A stretch of 64,000 nt of DNA from Lineus longissimus (lineage: Eukaryota > Nemertea > Pilidiophora > Heteronemertea > Lineidae), in the NCBI RefSeq assembly GCF_910592395.1, contig NC_088313.1:17564437-17628436 (forward strand). Reading direction: 5' to 3'. Made by a program: the position numbers and the translations under genes. Positions 1 to 10,128 of the stretch are shown piece after piece. The notes beneath the pieces were generated by a model. It made no database searches, was not told the DNA's origin, and saw only the letters and a program-made list of their open reading frames with translations. Each line of letters opens with the position of its first letter. Position 1 is the stretch's first letter.

Positions 1-397
1 AAATGCAGCTGTTGACATACATGACGTTTTATTGGAGATTATATATATTGTGTTAGGGGCAATTATGCATTATACAGCTGAATAGCAGTACAGTAATAGT
101 TAACTGGTAACAGATGGGTGTATTAAGTATGTGATATGAAGTGTACAACAAATTGCAGTGCAATTACATGTACTTATCTATGGCTATATGAAGAATCTAA
201 CGCTAAATCCTGTTTTAGTTTTGTTCTCGCAGCGAGTCATTTAGCACCCTGGGAATCAAAATCCTAGCTGCAAGTCGTAATTAAATCTTCAATTATCGCT
301 TCACTGCCTTTGGTATCAAGCGCAGAATTGAATATAGAATACACTAGCTTAGCTCAGAGTAATACATTTTTAATTGTGGTGATTGCTATAAGCAGCA
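1..397. other. Unannotated stretch
   Basis: I see no open frame with splice support and no clear repeat here. The minisatellite begins to be recognisable at its right edge. Confidence 0.5.
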
Positions 398-935
398 GAT
401 TCCCAGTCTCTCAATGACTTTGCATAGAAATGAGGTTTCCTCGGTCCCTTGATGACTACATTGTACCACATAGAAAATAAAGGTTTCCTCGGTCTCTGAA
501 AGACTATTACATAAAAATGAAGGTTTCCTCGGTCTCTGAATGACTATTGCATAAAAATGAAGGTTTCCTCAGTCTCTGAAAGACTATTGCATAAAAAAAT
601 GAAGGTTTCCTCGGTCTCTGAAAGACTATTGCATAAAAATGAAGGTTTCCTCGGTCTCTGAAAGACTATTGCATAAAAAAATGAAGGTTTCCTCGGTCTC
701 TGAAAGACTATTGCATAAAAATGAATGTTTCCTCGGTCTCTGAAAGACTATTGCATAAAAAAATGAAGGTTTCCTCGGTCCCTGAAAGACTATTGCATAA
801 AAATGAAGGTTCCTCGGTCTCTGAAAGACTATTGCATAAGGAAATGAAGGTTTCCTCGGTCTCTGAATGACTATTGCATAAACAAATGGCTGATGCCTCA
901 AAAATGAAAGTTCCTCGGTGTCAAAATGTCTAGTG
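398..935. repeat. Minisatellite, 40/42 bp unit, about 11-12 copies
   Basis: The unit reads roughly AGGTTTCCTCGGTCTCTG, then AAAGACTATTGCAT, then an A run and TGA. Clean copies start near 481, 520, 560, 602, 642, 684, 724, 766, 805 and 847, with decayed copies at both edges. From about 520 the A run before TGA mostly alternates between five and seven, so 40 and 42 bp units alternate and the higher-order repeat is about 82 bp. A minus-strand frame (626-901) runs through it only because the unit lacks stops in that orientation. I read it as non-coding. Confidence 0.95.
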
Positions 936-3924
936 ATTCTTTATTTCTCTAGCCGTGCAGTCTAAAAGAGCATTCACGTCAGAGTCAATAAACACTGTAT
1001 GTATCATGAGTATAATAATATGCTCCAATAATGCAAAAAGCCGTTTGAAAGCCAACCTTCAAATGATTTTAAGTACATGCAGTGACTAATGTATTTTCAT
1101 TGATTATCCTATTCTGAGACCGTAATTGATCATCGTCAACACAGTACGTTTGTGTTATTTAGTTAAAACTTGTTTGTTGTAGGCTTAAGTTGATGGTACA
1201 CAGTGAATATAAACTATTGCTTTTTCCTATCTAGTCAGGACATTTGGCAGTGATTTGCCTAAAACTAACGAGTTTTCATGTAGAATTTGGCCAATATTCA
1301 GACTGACAGATGCCAAAAGAGTTTTTTTCGATTGGTTTTCTTTTGGCTGGAGTTAATAGAAATACATGTAAACATTGACAAAGTGCATGTACGCAAATAT
1401 GCTGAAACTGGCATTTATACTATCAGTTTAAAAGACAACACTATGGCATGGTTGAAATTTGTATTCAGTACATACCGATAGATGTATTTACGCAATTGGA
1501 TGTTTTCAAATTCAATTATAAATTTTTATCTTCAAGGAATGCCTCAGCAGCAGCCACGAGCTATCATTACCAATGCATGCAGTAACGGCAGTTTATTAGA
1601 ATCATCCACTGCTGGCACAGAAGTCCACATACAAGCTATCATGCTTTTAGCTCAAGCTCCGAGCTGTAGGCAACTGGGGAATCAATTAAGTTGTATATCG
1701 GGAGGATTAAATCATCCGCAATATCATAAACATTAATTTTGCATCTGACATACCCAGCGAATATCGCATTCTACATCATTTTCAGCATGAGAGGTGTATT
1801 GGAATGGAGTATGCTTCTGCCCCCGAAGAATGTGATCATGGATGGTTTTGACCATCTATGAGCCAGTCCCTCTTGTGAAAAGGTTTCAAATAAGCGTCCC
1901 GCGGTAGGACTACGACGATTTTTTATTAGAAATTACCGCTAGTTAAGTCATTATTCTAATTGTAACAGTAATTCACAGTTGTTGGTGATTTCTGTCCCAC
2001 TCACCCGCTTTTTGATTGCCAGCCTATTAATGCATTGAGAGGAACAGTTCCCCTCGGGACGTATATATCAAATCCGATGTGATGATGATGACGACGATGA
2101 TTGACGCAGCAGTGAAAATGGTATTTGTAGATTAGTAAAAACCCGTCCTGTTGTTCGGTAATAGTCTGATCATCTCCATCGTGCATCTCCTTCCAGCTCT
2201 TCCTCGGTCACTGACCAGCCCCCGGGGCGCGACCAGATCAATCCGGATCAACAGGACCACCGACCTGTTGCCAGTGTCAACTAGCAACAAATCTCATGTT
2301 TGGCAACATCCTGGTATAATATACTCCGCCTCTCGATGTTTTGTAATGACAAAGGATCGGAGTGAGAAAAAACCTGGATGTGAGGATGCTCTTTGACGGT
2401 ATTTGATTTTAGAAAGTAACGTATTTAATGTTCGTTCTAATTTAAACGACTACCTCTAGCAAGATTGATATGGGGATGAGCCCTTAAATATAGTCAATGG
2501 AGTCATGTCAATAAAATCGGGTAAATTATTTGACTGCGCAGCATATACTGGTGACAGATAATGATAAATTACTGGTTGTCAGACCCAGCCCATGTTGTGA
2601 GCATGCGGGGAAGCCATCATGAACCACTTTTATGGAAATTGACCAACAAACGCAAAAACCAGAATCACCAAGTTGCTAGGTGTGGTTCGACTGTGGTAAA
2701 AAGTATAATAATGTTCAACCTGACTACAGGCAACATGACGTTGATAACATTAGAAATTATGATATATGGTAAGGTTGATTAGTGTCTGAGCTTCGAGCCA
2801 CCACGACAATCTTATAGAATGCCCAATAAATGAGATTTATCTCTTCATCACAGTGGTTAAATTAGCATTCAGATATATCACAAATTGGGTTTAATGTTTA
2901 TAGCACTGATATTTGGACAAGTCTGACCATTGTTTTTAGAAAGTACTTCTTGTGACAAATAAACTTCCATGTACATGTAAGCACTTCGAAGTAACGCCAA
3001 GTTAACTGAAGTGTACATGAAGTTAGTTCCGTCTTTGTACGTTTTGCATGCAGTTTTCTGCTTTGGCATTATTTCAGCACAGACAGCATGACATCCAAAT
3101 CGACGTTCTTGCAAAAAACCCGCCATCTTGCACACAATGTCGAAACATCTTCTGATAATTAATTTACTACTTTTGCGACAAGCGAAAACAGCGGATGATT
3201 TATTGTAATTCTTTTCGCATCTCGAGACTGCATTGCCATTGCAGACCGCTTTATCGACCAAGTCTTCCTTCAGAACATCCGCGAGTTGGAAGATACGGTT
3301 TATAGATCCGCCCATCCGGTGTTCCGTCCGACTAGGTAATAACTTATTTTACTGATGAAAATTCGCTTGGAATAGTCAAATAACACGACAGAAAAGTCTG
3401 TCTGGTCAGTGACCGATCAAACACATGCAGTTCCAATGTTTATAGTTTTAAAATGCTGTGAGGCATTAAAAAATATGATAGCGGATCTGTCTTCTTGGTA
3501 GCGTGAAAGGATATGTCTTGATCAATGTACTGCTGACGTACGGATTGTGGGATTTGTCCTGACCATAGTTCGTTTCTAAAGGTTTTTCCTATTTTATTGA
3601 TTCAGTGGCAATCCCCGGTTCAGGTAACAATACAAATTATGATAAAAAAAGAAGATATAAAATAAATAAAAAGCCACACGCCGCTAGCTAATGTCATCGC
3701 CAGAGAGTCACACAACTATCAACCACCATTTCCCGTATCAGATTAATCTTGTACGCGCAAATGAGTCCAATAAGATTCTTCTCTATTTAATGTGCCGAAC
3801 TCTCGTCTCGTGGTATTGATTGAGATTAATGAGACGTTCTTTTATTCATGGAGCTTGATTTTACCTCGGACAATTCACAACATTAGCATGAACCGTAAAC
3901 TACATATAGAATGTCTTCCTTTTT
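936..3924. other. Intergenic or intronic, no recognised gene
   Basis: The largest open frame is on the minus strand at 3315-2878, 145 codons with nine cysteines. I recognise no family in it, its start has no signal peptide, and I found no good splice border, so it is not called a gene. Smaller frames on both strands overlap each other and look like chance. No repeat was recognised. Confidence 0.4.
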
Positions 3925-4377
3925 TCACAATTGATCGACACAACTGTCAAAGACTTCGTCTGCATCCGGGTTTGCATCACAGGAACAAAACCGCTCAGTG
4001 AACTGTAACCAGTGATATCGATTTTATGATGTTAGCTCATGGACTAAATAAAGGACTTCCTCACGGCTAGCCAATAGAAAAGCTTCTTATATTCATTTTA
4101 TGATATCAATGCTCTAAACATAGCCATTCGGAAAGATTGGTTGACGATGATTCGCGCCAGTGATCTCTCCTGATTTAGCCAAAATGTCATGACCTTTTTG
4201 CTTCAAACAATTTTTTGGCTCTACGACCCCCTCGATTCCCATCTCGATCATAGTAATGGCCATGCAACCGGCCTCGCTATGGCCCGTGTCATTTTGGCAG
4301 TTTGTGGCAATGGGACCATCTGTCCGACATAGCTTCCCATCGATCCGCGGAGCTCTCTCCAACATTATCATATATTG
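3925..4377 (-). CDS. Possible Ly6-like cysteine-rich exon pair (partial, uncertain)
   Basis: Two minus-strand frames can be joined in phase. The first, 4377-4120, follows an acceptor-like CTACAAACAG and contains LCRTDG, NCQND, AGCMAIT and PKNC. This spacing resembles the middle finger of Ly6/three-finger domains. The second, 4002-3925, follows GGTTACAG and reads FTERFCSCD then DSCVDQL before a stop. The donor between them (TAT then GTTTAG) is weak, and the joined product lacks the usual CxxDxCN ending. The first frame stays open back to about 4449. No signal-peptide exon was found upstream. The neighbouring plus-strand Ly6 gene makes a tandem paralogue plausible, since Ly6 genes often cluster, but chance frames would look much the same. 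Confidence 0.22.
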
Positions 4378-4440
4378 CTGTTTGTAGACACATGTGCACG
4401 AGAGCAGTCGGGCACGTTCTCCCAGAAGTTGCCAATACAT

Positions 4441-5903
4441 TCCTTCAGATCATGGCACTATAATCGACTGTCAGTAACACAGCTTGCAGTCTGCAACACG
4501 ACACATTAAAGAAACTGGTGTTGATGAAGCTGAGCAAGGCGTTAAAAGCCTCCTATAGCAGAACGGATCCAACTTGGGAATACATGTATATGAAACTGAC
4601 GCGATACATTTCAGACTGTGGATGATTCCAACTACACCGGCCACTTCTCAGGGCCAACATTGTATCGTGAAGAGAAATTAAATGGCAGTGTTAACAAGAA
4701 TCCACCGCTACTGCAGTGGCTAATGATAATCTGGAGAAGGTTCTTTCCATCAACCATGGCCAGTAGGGTCCATGTTGACCTTTATCGACATCTATCAACG
4801 TTTTCACTGCCATTGACTGCTAGGTATTTCGAGCTTGTCAGTCAGGCATGGATCTCCGATCCGCGAACTTCGTGTTGTTGGCAAATCAAGCAGATTTGCC
4901 CGTTCACCCGCATTTTCGACTACCGCCTTGTTGGTGGTCGGTTGGATCCTGACCACACTCTTGCTCGCTATAACCCGTGTCATTTCGAAAGATTTTGTGG
5001 TTTGTGCAGAAACGCACACATCTTCTCAATGTTCTTGTCGATGTCAATGATGACGTTGCTCTGTCTGTTGGTGTAAAAAGAGAAAAACTCCGATCTCGCT
5101 ACGCCATTGCTTCTCCCTTCCTATTCGAATCGAGGAGTTTCAAGGGATTGTCATTCCAATTGGCTACATCTCACCATTCGTCGATCCTAGCCTGACAAGT
5201 TCGCTACGTGAAAAGGTACAAACCTTCAATTGCAGAGCTCGAAAATATAACCTGAACATGTTAAAGAATGAATACTACGCCAGTCTCCAAAAGCCAAAGG
5301 CAAATAATTTTCCTAGCTAGGCAATGGAAACGTCCTGCCAGTACTATTACCATGGAGACGGGCAAAAGCACCATAATTTTGCTTAATCATGATCGCTCTG
5401 TCTAAAGTTCATGAACTATAAAAGCATACGGAATTGCGTCAGCGCAACAGGCAATCATTACACCATCAGAAAATGAATCAAAGCAGAGGAAAGTATCAAA
5501 AGACCGAATATTTGGACTTGAAAATTTGTTTCATCTGTAGCGTGACAAATTTGCCGCAATCAATTTCTTAACAGAAATCTTGGCAGCATTCGTCTTTTCA
5601 GTTCTCACCATTCCACATTTTAGAATGCTCCAATGTGTTCGGTGATAAACGCTGCCTGACTTAATGCAAACCACATGATTTTTTGCTGTAGGTACCCAAC
5701 ATGTCTAACACTGACATGGCTGAATGATGAAAAAAACAGGGATAAATTGATTCAAAAAACGTCAGTAAAACCAGAGTTTTCCAAGGAGGAGGCTGTGATA
5801 ACGTTCGATGTTCTCGATAGCCAACCACGAATCTGACTCTTCGACTACATTGGTGGTTATTCTGGAAGCCTGTTGACTTTCGTCTCTGTTTCACTCTCTT
5901 CAG
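4441..5903. other. Upstream flank of the Ly6 gene with overlapping open frames
   Basis: Between 4615 and 5076 the sequence is less AT-rich and several frames on both strands stay open. One plus frame (4618-5076) follows an acceptor-like ACATTTCAG. A second plus frame (4835-5050) has a hydrophobic run containing ALLVVGWILTTLLLAI. I cannot decide whether any is an exon. A pyrimidine-rich stretch ending TCTTCAG at 5903 could be the acceptor of the exon that carries the Ly6 start codon, which would put an untranslated first exon somewhere upstream. Confidence 0.35.
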
Positions 5904-5918
5904 ATACCATGCTGAGCG

Positions 5919-7766
5919 ATGGATAGCAGTTCGCTGTGGATACCGTTCCGGATGTGGGACCTCCGATTCTATCCAGTTATCTTATGCACTTTTCTATACC
6001 TATTCTCATTATGCCTTAATGGAGGTAAGCGGTTGCGAAAAAAAGGGAAAACAGAGACTATTGTTGATTTCAAAAGATTTGCCTTATCATAATTGAGAGT
6101 GATGTTGGTTTAATTTACTTCATGTTTGACACAAAAATGAAGCAATGGTTTCCTGGAGTACTAAAGCTGGCTACAAATAGTCTGACCTATACACAAAAAA
6201 GTCACAATTACCCACCGTTGCATCACCCGTGTAGATAGAACTGAGCCAATCACAACGTGATTTCTTTTGTGGACTTATCTTGCTTGCAGAAATATGAATA
6301 TAAATACGGTATAAATAAGATACTACTTTTTATTTCATGTTTTCAGTCCATTCAATCGGCTGCTTTGTGTGTACATCTGTAAACAAAAGTAATCCTCACT
6401 GTGAAGATACATTTAACTCGACGTACGATCATAGGAACTATGTTGGTGACTGCTGGGCTGGGCGGAAGGCGAGGACAGGGCTATTTCCAGCTACACAATG
6501 TATCAAATTAAAGGCTGTAGTAGGTAGGTGATCTCCTCAGGTACAGTTTATCAAGTTGACTATAACCGGAAGGTTACTTTACCAAGTTGTGGGCTGTAGT
6601 AATACATGTAGGTAGCTAACTACACAGTGCATCAAGTTGAAGGCTGTCGTTTTAAAGTAGTAATCTTCCCATCCACATGAAGTTAAAGGCCTAAGTAGGT
6701 CGGTTCTCTTTCCAGCGAACCGTTCATTCTGATTACTTCAACCGAACATGCCTGGCCATTCATTTTCTGTCCACTGCCGATCTGTTATATTGAACCTATC
6801 CCATTGGGATGCTGACCAAATGCGTTGTCATGGTGATCATTCAGAGCAATTTCTTGCCTAGAATACATACAAGCTGCCTGCCCATTACATTCAGTAACTA
6901 ATAGCACTGAACTAAAGCAGAACAGTGACTCTAACTAATTTCCGGCAGATTGACGACCCAATTGACTTATGGGACCGTTTACTGGAACGATCGCTGCACA
7001 CATCCAGCAGGAACAGTAGTGCGTGGGGCATCTCTTTTTGTTTGTTTTTCTTAGTTCCATGTGCACACGATCGATTTCCTTCCTCAGCTCCAAAACCAAA
7101 AATACCAGATGCATTTGAATCTAGATTTTAATTTGTGACGACTCGAGTTTCTGCTGCTCCTTTAAATGGAGTATATATGCTTAGAAATAGGTACAGTTAC
7201 ACAAGTCGCCGCTAGGTGTATGGACTATTGTACGTGAAATGTCTTTATCCATATGGAAAACCAGACCAACTTTTCTAACGTTGCATATTACCCCTAGCCA
7301 ATGTTATCCCTAGCTCCAGCCTATAGTCCCCCTTCAATAGTTGTCTTAGATTTTCCTTCTTGTTTGCAAAGGCCTCTCCCTAGGCATAGAGGCGATACAG
7401 TCCCACGTCAATAGAGTACTCTTCCCGCCTCCACTAGACCGGAGTAAGATGCCCCCTTCTCGACAAGCTGTCAACTAGATGTAATCAATCCCATTGTTAT
7501 ATTTTTCAGCGGGGACTAATTATTCTATTATAGCCAGGAACTGCGTCGTGGACAATGGTGATACTACATCGGAGACGGAAATCGGCCGCGTCACACACTG
7601 CGGATGGATACGCCTTTTAGAATTTAACGGAAGAGATATGAGCGGATGTATATTATCATGTGATCAAGACGGTTGCAATGGCGCCAGTCATATAGACAAA
7701 AATGTGATAATTCATTTACCGTGGATTTTACTCATTTTGAGACGTTTTGAATTTTTTATATATTGA
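5919..7766 (+). CDS. Ly6/uPAR three-finger protein, likely GPI-anchored (quiver/sleepless-like class)
   Basis: Three exons: 5919-6024, 6347-6523 and 7510-7766, encoding 179 residues. Both introns are GT..AG (322 and 986 bp) and both junctions are phase 1. Donors are GTAAGC and GTAGGT; acceptors are TTTTCAG and TTTTTCAG. Residues 1-36 form a signal peptide with a hydrophobic core at about 17-34. Met12 is an alternative start. The domain has exactly ten cysteines (41, 44, 54, 71, 87, 106, 125, 141, 145, 150), the count of the three-finger fold, and closes with CDQDGCN. Asn48, Asn59 and Asn98 are in N-glycosylation sequons. A hydrophobic tail at 160-179 after small residues near 152-154 fits a GPI signal. 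Known relatives act at the cell surface; some modulate ion channels, others help form septate junctions. Which role applies here is unknown. A short upstream ATG (5909) opens a five-codon frame. AATAAA occurs at 8442 and 8657. Confidence 0.9.
6581..6704 (+). repeat. Decayed copies of the end of Ly6 exon 2 inside intron 2
   Basis: The last part of exon 2 with its donor (6487-6529) recurs three times in degraded form. At 6613-6650 CTACACAGTGCATCAAG then TTGAAGGCTGT parallels CTACACAATGTATCAAA then TTAAAGGCTGT. At 6581-6615 only CCAAGTTGTGGGCTGTAGT and a following GTAGGTAG survive. At 6681-6704 AGTTAAAGGCCTAAGTAGGT parallels the exon end plus donor. None preserves a usable frame. Confidence 0.6.
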
Positions 7767-8394
7767 GACCGGGCGTAAGGCAATACAGCCATTAACAAAG
7801 TGCTGAGTGTTATTCCAGACCCTATTCCGGCTGCTGGCCACACGAGAAGAGCCGCAAGTGTTCAACTGTTTCTTCAAGCTTACCAAAGCCTTAGAGGGTG
7901 AGGCGATTGGTGGGGTGTTGCGATTGGAAGTCCTTGCATGATAACTCTGTTTCAAACACCAAACACTGCGCCGTATCCCTGAACAATACGCTACATGTTT
8001 TTCATCCATAACTCGGATGATCATTCCTTTTTCACTTGTCCAGTGAACATACCAGCGTTTTTTTAAAAGAAAATTTAATGAATATGTCCAGCCAGATACC
8101 CACCAACGAAATGGGTCTGTACATTTATATGTAGTTGTAATTCAGCTAATCCTGCCGACAGGTTAAACTGCTTCCATCTATCGTCCAGTTCATTTATCAT
8201 TCTCCGCATATTGTCCAAAACGTCCTGGTTTCAGCAGATTCTTCTGGCTTCAGTGTTGGTAGTCAGAAGCCTCGGTCCAATGGCGCGAGGTTCAAGGAAT
8301 ATCTCCTATCTTTCTTGTCGTTAAGCAACAACAAGTGGCGTGTCTCTGCCCATTAAAACGATTTTGCGGCGTTTTTACTTTACTTCCATCCGCT
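7767..8394. other. 3' flank or 3' UTR of the Ly6 gene
   Basis: No further splice-supported frame follows the Ly6 stop. The long minus frame at 8024-7728 is antisense to the end of exon 3 and its flank, and has no independent support. No AATAAA is seen before 8442, so the transcript end is not defined here. Confidence 0.4.
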
Positions 8395-8505
8395 GGAATT
8401 TCGGGCGTTTTATTTTCGCGGATTTCGCGAATAACTATAACAATAAAAATGGCGATTTTTTTTTCGCGAATCGCAAAAATTAATTGGCGGGAATTTTTTC
8501 GGTTT
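8395..8505. repeat. Interspersed repeat fragment rich in TTCGCG/CGCGAA
   Basis: The minus strand reads ATTCGCGAAATCCGCGAAAA and related pieces, with mirrored TTCGCG/CGCGAA words. Similar CGCGAA-rich fragments are, from memory, widespread in marine invertebrate genomes. The ends are not defined and no target-site duplication was identified. Confidence 0.45.
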
Positions 8506-9045
8506 AAAGTATACAACTTGTGTTTTCTTTACAAGTAAATGGCGTTTGGAGTAGTTGTCAATGTTGAACAATAGATCTTCTGGTTATCCTCCAAGAGCTT
8601 TGTACCAGATCGACACTTCTTGCAGTAGTCTCTACACATTATCAAGAGCACGATGAAATAAACAAGGATGACTACGCTTTAGTTATTTCTACCCCCATCT
8701 ACTCTATCAAGTGTAGGCTTTCGTACGGCTTTTGTCTCAGTCCCTTCAAGTAGTTTCCTCTTTGTTGTGCCCTCATTGTTCACTGCTGAGGTATATACAT
8801 CAGTGATATTCATTGGAGCTTTAATTATTTGCACATTATTGCACTATTCATTAGACGAGCGCACATACTGTTATCACTATTGACTACCTTATGTATGTTA
8901 CCGGTGTTCGAAATAAAGGCATTTCAAGCCGTCTAGTATCTATAAGTATAAACGGAATCCGTGTATCTACGTATCTTATTGTATTCAATAATAAACTATC
9001 AATTCAATAGACAACAATGTGTTACTAAGTTAATTCTATAGTTTT

Positions 9046-9155
9046 TTTACCAGTTGTCTTTTTTCCGTTGTCTTTTTTACCTGTTGTCTTTTTTACCGTT
9101 GTCTTTTTTACCGCGCTTTTTTCCGTTGTCTTTTTTTCCGTTGCTTTTATTACCG
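9046..9155. repeat. Short tandem repeat, unit about TTGTCTTTTTTACCG
   Basis: About six imperfect copies of a 15-16 bp pyrimidine-rich unit run from 9046 to 9155, with ACCG, TCCG and ACCTG variants at the join. It is strongly strand-asymmetric. It lies about 1.3 kb after the Ly6 stop. Confidence 0.85.
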
Positions 9156-9801
9156 TATACCGGTTAACATACTGGATCTAACATGTGTAATGGTTTGTGT
9201 GATGCACTTTTGTTTATGTTTATAAATATCTTAGTTGTCGTTGTTATCGGTGAAGGCAAGTATACTTGGTGAAGGGGTGGTAAATAAGCTGTAGCTCCTC
9301 AATCGCATCGCCCTGGTCTGATGAAGACGTCTTCTACTCAGACGGTGGCAATGTGACATCGGTCTGATCAATCATGTGTTATTGTCCTTCGGAAAGTATC
9401 AACGACAAGAACTAACATTGCGACTGGGGACGCTGAAATATATTGTCTATAGCGCACTTGACGAAATTCTTGCAAATGAAACACATGTACATGTAAATGT
9501 ACACCATTGGTTCCTTTAGCGGGTAGTTTCATTCAAAAAGTCCGGGGAAAAAAATTTTCTCAAAAAAATTGATTTATTGAATTCACCAGAAGTATCACAA
9601 GTATTGTGCATGTATACTCTGCAATGTACAAACTGCATAAAATGTATGTTCTTACCTTAGGCATCAGATGTTTTCCCCTGAAAGATCCCATGATCAGGGA
9701 GACATTGACCTCTGCGTGCTTACACTTTTATACTATTTCCAGCTCACATACACGACAAAAGGGATCATTACAAAGCGACAGTATCCTTTTATCAAGTGTC
9801 C
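9156..9801. other. Unannotated stretch
   Basis: I see nothing beyond ordinary AT-rich sequence and short overlapping frames. Confidence 0.4.
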
Positions 9802-10128
9802 TCAGAAGAAGATGACCTTCGCCTTGGAGTGATCATCAAAATAATATGATTTATCAGGGGGAGTGGTGCGGTTACTTCCATGGATCAAATATGCGGAGTA
9901 AACGGTACTGCGCAAGCCTATAAAGGTGGCAACGACCTCCAAGCAATTGGTAGTCTCAGGCCAAGCTTTCGGAAAGATCTCGAGCAGATAACTGTCAGTC
10001 AAAGTTGACAATGCTCGTGTGAGGAGAAAGTATGTGTCAAAGGAGACTGATGCAAGTCTTTCAGGACTATTATTTATTGCCGGTGTAACGCTTGAAGGTT
10101 CTACATATCTCAGTGTTTTCAAACTTAA
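9802..10128 (-). CDS. Possible exon, unrecognised protein
   Basis: A minus-strand frame of 108 codons runs from 10128 to a TGA at 9802. It is immediately preceded by a convincing acceptor: a CT-rich tract, TTTCTCTCTCTAGCCGTCAG. It begins LSLKTLRYVEPSSV and includes SVSFDTYFLLTRALS and YLLEIFPKAWPETT. A potential donor GTAACC lies inside it after about two thirds. I recognise no domain. No partner exon was located upstream or downstream. The frame alone is within chance length for this window, so the acceptor is the main support. Confidence 0.25.
   Translation of the reverse strand, partial: LSLKTLRYVEPSSVTPAINNSPERLASVSFDTYFLLTRALSTLTDSYLLEIFPKAWPETTNCLEVVATFIGLRSTVYSAYLIHGSNRTTPPDKSYYFDDHSKAKVIFF

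Noticed and set aside
626-901. 91-codon minus frame with repeated AIVFQRPRKPSF-like peptides
   Set aside because: It is produced by the minisatellite, the peptide changes reading phase along the array (the 82 bp period is not a multiple of three), and there is no start or splice context.
398-935. CRISPR-like array
   Set aside because: Units are contiguous with no unique spacers and the context is eukaryotic.
2878-3315. 145-codon minus frame with nine cysteines
   Set aside because: It is the longest frame in the window but has no signal peptide, no strong splice borders and no cysteine pattern I can match to a family.
4804-5050. Several open frames on both strands around a hydrophobic stretch
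   Set aside because: Frames compete on both strands, none begins with ATG in good context, and splice borders are ambiguous; noted as a region rather than a gene.
6714-6790. Extra Ly6 exon after the acceptor-like TTCTCTTTCCAG in intron 2
   Set aside because: In the required phase the sequence meets a stop within a few codons.
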